The notes under the pieces: generated by a model
Told to the model about the DNA's origin: nothing
The model's database searches: none
Seen by the model: only the letters and a program-made list of their open reading frames with translations
NCBI GenBank assembly: GCA_905214265.1
Contig: CAJMLQ010000166.1
Span: forward strand, 1 to 5,612
Reading direction: 5' to 3'
Length of the DNA: 5,612 nucleotides
Source of the DNA: an uncultured bacterium
GTDB taxonomy: Bacteria; Bacillota; Clostridia; Oscillospirales; Ruminococcaceae
Program-made: the position numbers and the translations under genes
Part shown: in pieces, positions 1-4,868 of the stretch
Layout of the letters: each line of letters starts with the position of its first letter
How positions within the stretch are numbered: the stretch's first letter is position 1

Positions 1-310
1 AGTAGATAAAGAACTGCCCCCTAGTCGCAATGTAACGCCAGCCGTAATGCTCGCTCAGCTCCGCTGCCTCCGGGGATGGCTCCATGCTTCCCTCCGACCA
101 GATGCTGACGTTTTTTGGTGCTGGTTCTAGCCGGTAGCGGATGGAGCAAGGCTCCACCTTTTCAAACGCTGCAACTCCAGCGAAAAAACCGTCCTTGCAG
201 AGTACAAGACCCCTTGCAGCCATGTCGGCCAGCCAGCTTTCCATCCCCTCCACATCGTAAACCGGGCAGGGCGGAATGCGGTAAGCACGTTTCGGTTCCT
301 GCTGGCTCAT
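1..310 (-). CDS. DUF2812 domain protein, partial (C-terminus beyond the left edge)
   Basis: The first 103 codons are present, read from the ATG at 308-310. I recognise the N-terminal cytoplasmic part of DUF2812 proteins from the ESWLADMAARGL segment (residues 24-35), the FEKVEP...IRYRLEP stretch (49-63) and the HYGWRYIATRGQFFIY segment (88-103). In this family such a head is usually followed by membrane helices, which would lie outside the window; none is visible here. The start overlaps the upstream PadR stop as ATGA, and a GGAGG site at 318-322 lies 7 bases before it inside the PadR gene, so the two are translationally coupled. PadR and DUF2812 genes are commonly paired in Firmicutes, where the PadR protein probably controls the membrane protein. 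The molecular function of DUF2812 proteins is not established. Family assignment is from memory of conserved motifs, with good confidence. Confidence 0.85.
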   Translation of the reverse strand, partial: MSQQEPKRAYRIPPCPVYDVEGMESWLADMAARGLVLCKDGFFAGVAAFEKVEPCSIRYRLEPAPKNVSIWSEGSMEPSPEAAELSEHYGWRYIATRGQFFIY

Positions 311-636
311 AACATCTCCTCCAGACTCATCGGCTCGCTCTCCGCGTCCGTCAGGCAGCAACGCAGTCTAGCGAGTTCTGCCTGATAGGCTCTGCGTCCT
401 TTTTCCGTAATACGGTAGGTGCGTTTTCGACCATCTACCGCAACTTCTTGGATGTAGTGCTCACTTTCAAACTTTCCCAGAATGGTGTACAGGGTTGCCG
501 GACCGATCTGCAGGCGCCCCTGGGTCTTCTGCTCGATGAAGGCTGCCACATCGATTCCGCACATTGCCTCCCGATTGAGGGCCATCAAAACGTAGAACAT
601 GGACTCTGTCAGTCCATCCAGCGCCTTTTTTGGCAT
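307..636 (-). CDS. PadR-family transcriptional repressor
   Basis: A 109-residue small PadR (subfamily 2-like) winged-helix regulator, close to the usual 105-115 residues. The family signature is seen at residues 4-21 (KALDGLTESMFYVLMALN), the recognition-helix motif GPATLYTIL at 45-53 and the beta-wing GRKRTYRITEKGR at 69-81. The C-terminal helix (82-95) that normally forms the dimer interface is short and contains two adjacent cysteines (93-94). An in-frame ATG lies 15 bases upstream at 649-651, but the GGGAGG site at 644-649 overlaps it and sits 7 bases before the ATG at 634-636, so the start at 636 is chosen. The gene has its own consensus promoter with an ATATCG-type inverted repeat just downstream of the -10 box, which implies autorepression. 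It is translationally coupled to the DUF2812 gene, its probable target. The inducing ligand cannot be told. Confidence 0.93.
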   Translation of the reverse strand: MPKKALDGLTESMFYVLMALNREAMCGIDVAAFIEQKTQGRLQIGPATLYTILGKFESEHYIQEVAVDGRKRTYRITEKGRRAYQAELARLRCCLTDAESEPMSLEEML

Positions 637-653
637 CGTGCTGCCTCCCATAA

Positions 654-683
654 ATATCGTTTTATGATATCGTGTATCGATAT
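654..683. promoter_or_regulatory. Probable PadR operator (ATATCG repeats)
   Basis: A perfect inverted repeat ATATCG (667-672), spacer TGTAT (673-677), CGATAT (678-683) overlaps the edge of the -10 box and the predicted transcription start. A third ATATCG copy lies at 654-659, in direct orientation and 13 bases before the first arm. PadR regulators usually bind AT-rich dyads over their own promoter, so this is the expected position for autoregulation. The assignment to this PadR is inferred from location. Confidence 0.7.
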
Positions 684-710
684 TATACCGCTTTTTACTT
701 TAACTGTCAA
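682..710 (-). promoter_or_regulatory. Consensus sigma-A promoter of the PadR-DUF2812 operon
   Basis: On the minus strand the -35 box TTGACA (705-710) and the -10 box TATAAT (682-687) both match consensus perfectly and are separated by exactly 17 bases. Transcription should start near 675, giving a leader of about 40 bases before the PadR start. So strong a promoter ahead of a repressor gene fits an operon held down by its own product. Confidence 0.9.
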
Positions 711-835
711 GACTTTTCCGGCTTCACGCGTGGCGATACTCCCCTGCGGCGGCTATTTACTGCAGGAAACTGAACGTCTGGATAGCGGAATGCTTTTTGC
801 CCGAATTTATTTTTTGAGAATTCGAAAAATTCCCC
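711..835. other. Gap between divergent promoters, no supported feature
   Basis: The 125 bases between the outward-facing PadR and T-box promoters hold no open frame with a ribosome binding site and no convincing hairpin. The only local structure is an EcoRI-like GAATTC core flanked by T and A runs near 811-830, too imperfect to call. With the T-box leader this makes the 637-1302 stretch free of protein genes. Confidence 0.6.
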
Positions 836-865
836 TTGACAATCCTGAGATACAGGGTGTATAAT
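836..865 (+). promoter_or_regulatory. Consensus sigma-A promoter of the T-box/ligase transcript
   Basis: TTGACA (836-841) and TATAAT (860-865) are perfect boxes with an 18-base spacer. Transcription would start near 872, about 55 bases before the base of T-box Stem I. Constitutive initiation from a strong promoter, with the decision left to the leader, is the usual T-box arrangement. Confidence 0.9.
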
Positions 866-1121
866 CTGAATTAACATAAAGCCAAATAGAGCTGAGACAT
901 AGATCCCTGTGTCGAAGCCGAAAACAACAGCGATGACGAAGACCGTTTGAGTTTTCCGCTTCAGAGAGTTGGCGGTTGCTGCGAGCCAGCGCGGACGCTC
1001 AGAAAACGTATCCCTTCCGAGCTGGAGAGCTGAACTCCGTAAGGGCAAGTAGGCGCTCCCGAGTGTGCTGCGTTAGTGCATAGGACTTGTTGGAGTCCGA
1101 CGAGGAGGCGCAAAAGCGCAA

Positions 1122-1160
1122 TTTGAGTGGTACCGCGGATTGTTTTCAGTCCGTCTCAAA
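1122..1160 (+). promoter_or_regulatory. T-box antiterminator
   Basis: TTTGAG (1122-1127) pairs with CTCAAA (1155-1160), closing a hairpin that presents the TGGTACCGCG bulge (1128-1137) to the tRNA acceptor end. The 3' arm CTCAAA is also part of the terminator 5' arm, so the two structures exclude each other. This is direct sequence support for a transcriptional switch. Confidence 0.88.
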
Positions 1161-1193
1161 GGATGAGTGAATCATTCTTTGGGACGGATTTTT
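1150..1193 (+). terminator. T-box-controlled intrinsic terminator
   Basis: TCCGTCTCAAAG (1150-1161) pairs with CTTTGGGACGGA (1177-1188) through 12 pairs with one G-U. The helix extends inward with a G-U pair and ATGA/TCAT to a 5-base loop at 1167-1171. A run of five T follows (1189-1193), then CG and a second T run from 1196. It is the default off state of the leader. Confidence 0.93.
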
Positions 1194-1302
1194 CGTTTTT
1201 TTCCGTTTCTTTTTCACCGGTATGCATATTCGGGAGAAGAAAGGAAAACGGCTTTCTGTTAGAATCAGAAAAGCGCCTGAGCGCAGAAAAGGGGAATTTG
1301 TT

Positions 1303-3591
1303 ATGGAAAAAACCGATTTGAAGACACAGCTTGCCGAGGTTGCGGAACGCATCCGTACCATGCGGGAAATCATGGGTTTGTCCGAAGAGGAAATGGCAAA
1401 ATGCACCGATGTCACCCGGGAGGAGTATCGGAAATGCGAGGCAGGCGAAGCAGATTTCAGTTTCACCTTCATCTATAAATGTGCCAACCGATTCGGTATC
1501 GATCCTACGGATCTGATCAAGGGCGTTAGTCCTACTCTTTCCACTTATACCGTGGTGCGCAAGGACGATGGTCTGCCTATTACACGCCGTCAGGGCTTCA
1601 AATACCTGAACATGGCTCCTTTATTTAAGAACAAGACCGCTGAGCCTTTCGCTGTTACCATGCCCTATTCCGAGGCGGAGCAGAATGTAGCCATCAAACT
1701 CTCCACTCATGTGGGCCAGGAACTGGATATTGTGGTAAGCGGCGCCATGAAGGTGCAGGTGGGAACCCATTCGGAAATCTTGCGGGCGGGGGATTCCATC
1801 TACTACAATTCCGCTACACCTCACGGTATGATCGCCGTGGATGGAGAAGAATGCCGCTTCTACGCTATCGTCATGAAGGGTGCTGAGAATTTCGCGCCCG
1901 AGCAGGATCGTTTCCAGAAGCTGGTCGACGCGCGGCTTGCACGGCAGGATCGGCAGACTGTTTCCGATCCCTTTGTAAAAACCACTGTGGACGAAAACGG
2001 TATTGTCAACGGCATCACCTTTGAAAACGAGGAAAAGTTTAATTTTGCCTTTGACATTGTGGATGAGTTAGCGAAAAAGTCTCCGGATAAGCTGGCCATG
2101 CTCCATGTGTCCAAGGATAAGACCGAGCGCCGTTTCACCTTCTCTGACATCAGCCGGTGGTCCTCCAAGACCGCCAACTATCTCCATTCTCTGGGTATCA
2201 ATCGGGGCGATCGGGTGTTGGTGGTGCTGAAGCGTCACTACCAGTTCTGGTTTGTGATTACCGCCCTGCATAAGTTGGGCGCGGTAATCATCCCTGCCAC
2301 CAACCTGCTGATGGAGCATGATTTCGACTACCGTTACAAGGCGGCGGGAGTGAAGGCCATTCTCTGTACCTCTGACGGCCAGGTGGCCGATGAGGCGGAT
2401 CGGGCGGCAAAGAACTGCGATTGCGTGAAGGTTAAGATCATGGTAGGCGAAAACCGTTTGGGCTGGCATGATTTTGATAAAGAGGTGGAAAGTTTCTCTG
2501 ATGTTTATGAGCGCACTCCCGACGCTCCATGCGGAAGCGACCCCATGCTGATGTTCTTCACCTCCGGCACGACGGGATACCCGAAAATTGCTGAACACAG
2601 CTACAAGTACGCTCTGGGTCACTATATCACCGCCAAATACTGGCATAACGTAAATCCTGACGGTCTGCACTTCACCATTTCCGACACAGGCTGGGGCAAA
2701 GCACTGTGGGGCAAGTATTACGGCCAGTGGATGAACGAGGCCGCGATCTTCACCTACGACTTCGATAAGTTTGACGCCCACGACATTCTGCCCATGTTTG
2801 CCAAATATCACATCACCACTTTCTGCGCGCCTCCCACCATGTACCGCTTCTTCATCAAGGAGGATCTTTCCAAATATGACCTTTCTTCTATCGAGTATTC
2901 CACCACTGCCGGCGAGGCGCTGAATCCCGAGGTCTACGAGCAGTGGAAGCGGGCCACCGGTCTTTCTCTGATGGAGGGCTTCGGGCAGACGGAAACCACC
3001 CTGACGGTGTTCAACCCGGTGGGCACCGTACCCAAGGCCGGCTCTATGGGGAAACCCAGTCCCTTGTATGACGTAGATATTGTGCAGTCGGACGGAACCA
3101 GCGCCGCGGTGGGCGAGACTGGCGAGATCGTGGTGCGTACGGATAAAAATCCTCCTTGCGGCCTGTTCCTGGGCTATTACCAGAATGAGGAAAAGACCCG
3201 AGAGGTCTGGTGCGACGGCATGTATCACACCGGAGACACCGCTTGGCGGGACGAGGACGGCTACTTCTGGTATGTGGGCCGCACCGATGATGTCATCAAA
3301 TCCTCGGGCTACCGCATTGGGCCCTTTGAAATTGAAAGCGTTATTATGGAACTGCCCTATGTGCTGGAGTGCGCCGTGACCAGCGCCCCCGATCCTGTCC
3401 GGGGACAGGTAGTCAAGGCCATCATCGTGCTCACGAAAGGCACGGAGGGTACCGATAGGCTGAAAAAGGAAATCCAAAACTATGTGAAGACGCACACAGC
3501 GCCCTACAAGTACCCCAGAATTGTGGAGTTCCGGGAGGATCTGCCCAAGACCATCAGCGGCAAAATCCGCCGAGTGGAGCTCAAGGGTTAA
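1303..3591 (+). CDS. XRE HTH-cupin-acyl-CoA synthetase fusion (AMP-forming)
   Basis: A 762-residue three-part protein. Residues 10-74 form an XRE/Cro-type helix-turn-helix. Residues 115-192 form a cupin with motif 1 STHVGQE...G (133-147) and motif 2 GDSIYYNSATPHG (163-175); the usual first histidine is replaced by Ser134, leaving His136, Glu140 and His174. Residues 245-762 are a complete adenylate-forming ligase resembling acetyl-CoA and medium-chain acyl-CoA synthetases: P-loop FTSGTTGYPK (419-428), GFGQTET (559-565), YHTGD (641-645), hinge-region GRTDDVIKSSGYRIGP (659-674) and PKTISGKIRR with catalytic Lys754. Such enzymes convert a carboxylate, ATP and CoA to an acyl-CoA, AMP and PPi in the cytosol. 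All expected catalytic motifs are intact. The frame is open back to an ATG at 1222, but AGGGG at 1290-1294 sits 8 bases before the ATG at 1303 and that start leads straight into the HTH. The leader between the T-box terminator and this start (1194-1302) holds only short hairpins (1251-1274, 1273-1284). The acid substrate cannot be read from sequence. The gene is monocistronic and T-box-controlled. Confidence 0.95.
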   Translation: MEKTDLKTQLAEVAERIRTMREIMGLSEEEMAKCTDVTREEYRKCEAGEADFSFTFIYKCANRFGIDPTDLIKGVSPTLSTYTVVRKDDGLPITRRQGFKYLNMAPLFKNKTAEPFAVTMPYSEAEQNVAIKLSTHVGQELDIVVSGAMKVQVGTHSEILRAGDSIYYNSATPHGMIAVDGEECRFYAIVMKGAENFAPEQDRFQKLVDARLARQDRQTVSDPFVKTTVDENGIVNGITFENEEKFNFAFDIVDELAKKSPDKLAMLHVSKDKTERRFTFSDISRWSSKTANYLHSLGINRGDRVLVVLKRHYQFWFVITALHKLGAVIIPATNLLMEHDFDYRYKAAGVKAILCTSDGQVADEADRAAKNCDCVKVKIMVGENRLGWHDFDKEVESFSDVYERTPDAPCGSDPMLMFFTSGTTGYPKIAEHSYKYALGHYITAKYWHNVNPDGLHFTISDTGWGKALWGKYYGQWMNEAAIFTYDFDKFDAHDILPMFAKYHITTFCAPPTMYRFFIKEDLSKYDLSSIEYSTTAGEALNPEVYEQWKRATGLSLMEGFGQTETTLTVFNPVGTVPKAGSMGKPSPLYDVDIVQSDGTSAAVGETGEIVVRTDKNPPCGLFLGYYQNEEKTREVWCDGMYHTGDTAWRDEDGYFWYVGRTDDVIKSSGYRIGPFEIESVIMELPYVLECAVTSAPDPVRGQVVKAIIVLTKGTEGTDRLKKEIQNYVKTHTAPYKYPRIVEFREDLPKTISGKIRRVELKG

Positions 3592-3600
3592 TGGATTTTA

Positions 3601-3650
3601 AAACGAAACAAGCGCCGCGGGAAACTCCTGCGGCGCTTGTTTCGTTGTTT
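3601..3650. terminator. Bidirectional intrinsic terminator between convergent genes
   Basis: A perfect 17-bp inverted repeat (3602-3618 with 3630-3646) extends inward by GGG/CCT to a 5-base loop, giving a 20-bp GC-topped hairpin. Its arms end in A-rich and T-rich sequence: the plus side reads TTGTTTCGTTGTTT and the minus side runs into TTTTAAAATCC. It starts 10 bases after the ligase stop and lies about 35 bases past the URO-D stop, so it can end both transcripts. Confidence 0.88.
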
Positions 3651-3680
3651 GCGGCCTGTTTTTACCCGGCCTTTTTCAAA

Positions 3681-4736
3681 TTATTTGAAATCCTGACAGG
3701 CTTTGATGTAAGCGACAACGTTTTCCACCGGTACCTCCGGCTCCAGCAGATGAGTAGGCGCCACAAAAAGGCCGCCTTTTTCTCCGGCAATTTCCAGATT
3801 CTCGAATACCTTTCGCCGCACCTCATCGGGAGTTCCAAAGGGCATGGTAGTCTGGGTGCCGATAGTACCGTGAAAGGAGAGACGGTCTCCGAACTGGCTG
3901 TGAATTTCCGCAAAATCCATACATTCGGGCTGAACCGGATTGAGGACGTCAATTCCCGCGTCGATAAGATGGGGAATCAGCGGTGTGACAAATCCGCAGG
4001 AATGATAGAAGATGAGAATGTTCGGGTTGATGGCACGGGCCGCCCGGATGACCTTGGCCAGCCGGGGCTTGAGCCAAGTGCAGTAGAGGCTTTCACTCAT
4101 CAGGATCGTCTGCTGCATTCCGACGTCGTCGCCCAGGAAAAGCGCGTCCGCTCCGCTCCGCACGAAGCTTTCCGCCCGCAGGATGGCGTTTGTGGTAACC
4201 CGGTCCAGCAGAGCCTCTGCAATGGGGTCCTCCATCATCATGTCGGCCATGAGGTTTTCCATGCCCCGCATATACCAGGCTGTTTCCCAGACCGTGCATT
4301 GCATATCTCCGATGACAGGCAGATCCTGCTCGTGCGCTCTTTTGGCGGCTTCCTGCTGCAGAACGGGGTCGGCGTTGGTATAATCGGGAAGGGGATAGGC
4401 TAACACCTGCTCGACGCTGTCAAACCGGTCCATGGGATGGTACATTTTGGTCATGTGGAAAGCCGCAGCGCTGCCCGGCTCGTGAGCTACGCCATGGATA
4501 TCGATGACGGTACCTTCCTTGAAGTCATGGTCATAGTATTTTAAAAAGGTGTCCCGGTCCGCCGATTTCGGGACTAAGTCGGGTATCCGGGCGGCGAATC
4601 TGGGAATCTCCAAGTCGTGCCGCCGCGCATAATCCTGAAACTTTTCCGCTAGGGAAGGGCACATGTTGAAATCTACGGGCATTTTTTCATATCCGGTGCG
4701 CTGTGCGATGGAACGGAAATTCTCTAAATTTGTCAC
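3681..4736 (-). CDS. Uroporphyrinogen decarboxylase (URO-D) family protein, methyltransferase-like
   Basis: A 351-residue TIM-barrel protein of the URO-D superfamily, which includes true HemE and many corrinoid-dependent methyltransferases such as MtaA/MtbA. It is close to the usual 340-370 residues. Supporting segments are the PVIGDMQCTVWETAWYMRG stretch (140-158), SGADALFLGDDVG (194-206), the IFYHSCG motif (242-248) that resembles the HxCG zinc-binding signature of methyltransferase members, AGIDVLNPVQPEC (260-272), and the C-terminal GGLFVAPTHLLEPEVPVENV (321-340). The third zinc-ligand cysteine expected near the C-terminus in MtaA-type enzymes is not seen; Thr328-His329 occupy that region. 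The N-terminal arginine signature of HemE was not recognised, and no haem genes are nearby, so HemE is unlikely. The start is GTG at 4734-4736, with GGGAGG at 4745-4750 spaced 8 bases. No corrinoid protein gene is in the window. It is divergent from an AraC regulator, its likely controller. The substrate is unknown. Confidence 0.88.
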   Translation of the reverse strand: MTNLENFRSIAQRTGYEKMPVDFNMCPSLAEKFQDYARRHDLEIPRFAARIPDLVPKSADRDTFLKYYDHDFKEGTVIDIHGVAHEPGSAAAFHMTKMYHPMDRFDSVEQVLAYPLPDYTNADPVLQQEAAKRAHEQDLPVIGDMQCTVWETAWYMRGMENLMADMMMEDPIAEALLDRVTTNAILRAESFVRSGADALFLGDDVGMQQTILMSESLYCTWLKPRLAKVIRAARAINPNILIFYHSCGFVTPLIPHLIDAGIDVLNPVQPECMDFAEIHSQFGDRLSFHGTIGTQTTMPFGTPDEVRRKVFENLEIAGEKGGLFVAPTHLLEPEVPVENVVAYIKACQDFK

Positions 4737-4791
4737 TGGTGATTCCTCCCATTGTTTTAAAGAAGTTCTTCCTCAAAAGGTCTTTAAAGCT

Positions 4792-4820
4792 ATGATATCA
4801 CAAATTCTCTTTTCAGAAAA
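4792..4820 (-). promoter_or_regulatory. Candidate promoter of the URO-D gene
   Basis: On the minus strand TTTTCT (4815-4820), 17 bases, TATCAT (4792-4797). It mirrors the AraC promoter around the same centre, with the two -35 boxes touching. The weak -35 suggests activator dependence. The leader would be about 50 bases. Confidence 0.45.
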
Positions 4821-4838
4821 TGTATTTTGTGGTATCAT
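4810..4838 (+). promoter_or_regulatory. Candidate promoter of the AraC-family gene
   Basis: TTTTCA (4810-4815), 17 bases, TATCAT (4833-4838). The -10 box is fair and the -35 box poor (4 of 6 consensus), as expected for a regulated promoter. A start near 4845 would give a leader of about 24 bases. Confidence 0.45.
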
Positions 4839-4868
4839 AAATGTAAGAATTGGGAAAGAAGGGCTTTC

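Larger units (their letters stand above)
872..1193 (+). ncRNA. T-box riboswitch leader (transcriptional, class I), probable isoleucine specifier
   Basis: The leader senses the charging state of a tRNA and lets transcription continue when that tRNA is uncharged. Seen in order: a small hairpin (896-913); the Stem I base CAGC/GCTG (928-931 with 1021-1024); the K-turn GATGA/GA (932-936, 1019-1020); a GAAG/CTTC helix (938-941, 1014-1017); the specifier loop; a CCGC/GCGG helix; the AGAGAG bulge (963-968) and distal loop stem TTGGC/GCCAG; the AAGTAGG element of the Stem II region (1047-1053); a GGACT/AGTCC hairpin (1083-1087 with 1094-1098); a GCGC/GCGC hairpin; and the T-box core TGGTACCGCG (1128-1137). 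Spacing from the K-turn puts the specifier at 1010-1012, AUC (Ile); UAU (Tyr, 1009-1011) is one base off. The TGGT bulge pairs with an ACCA tRNA end, so the tRNA should have discriminator A, as Ile and Tyr tRNAs do. The base after the specifier is C, not the usual purine, so the specificity call is only moderate. T-box identity itself is very sure. Confidence 0.95.
4791..4839. repeat. 14-bp inverted repeat in the divergent URO-D/AraC control region
   Basis: TATGATATCACAAA (4791-4804) is repeated inverted as TTTGTGGTATCATA (4826-4839) with a single mismatch and a 21-base spacer. The arm centres are 35 bases apart, about 3.3 helical turns. Each arm carries one candidate -10 box (TATCAT, one per strand). 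It is probably the binding site of the adjacent AraC regulator, and binding would affect both promoters; this is inferred from position. Confidence 0.75.

Noticed and set aside
663..671. TATGATATC also found at 4791-4799, suggesting a shared regulator for the PadR and URO-D/AraC regions
   Set aside because: Only nine AT-rich bases match and the two sites have different dyad geometry, so chance or -10-like composition explains it.
448..864. Plus-strand frame opposite the PadR gene and its promoter
   Set aside because: It is antisense to a clear PadR gene and lacks a ribosome binding site.
707..1048. Minus-strand frame of 113 codons across the T-box Stem I
   Set aside because: It overlaps a structured RNA and a consensus promoter; its length is explained by chance and its translation shows no domain.
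1222..1302. 27-codon N-terminal extension of the ligase fusion from the ATG at 1222
   Set aside because: There is no ribosome binding site before it, the peptide is basic and unlike XRE proteins, and a good site precedes the ATG at 1303.
2068..3495. 475-codon minus-strand open frame opposite the ligase
   Set aside because: It lies wholly inside the ligase gene, whose protein has intact family motifs; the antisense translation resembles no known fold and has no ribosome binding site.
3591..4403. 270-codon plus-strand frame whose ATG abuts the ligase stop
   Set aside because: It would look translationally coupled, but it reads through the terminator hairpin, has no ribosome binding site and is antisense to the well-supported URO-D gene.
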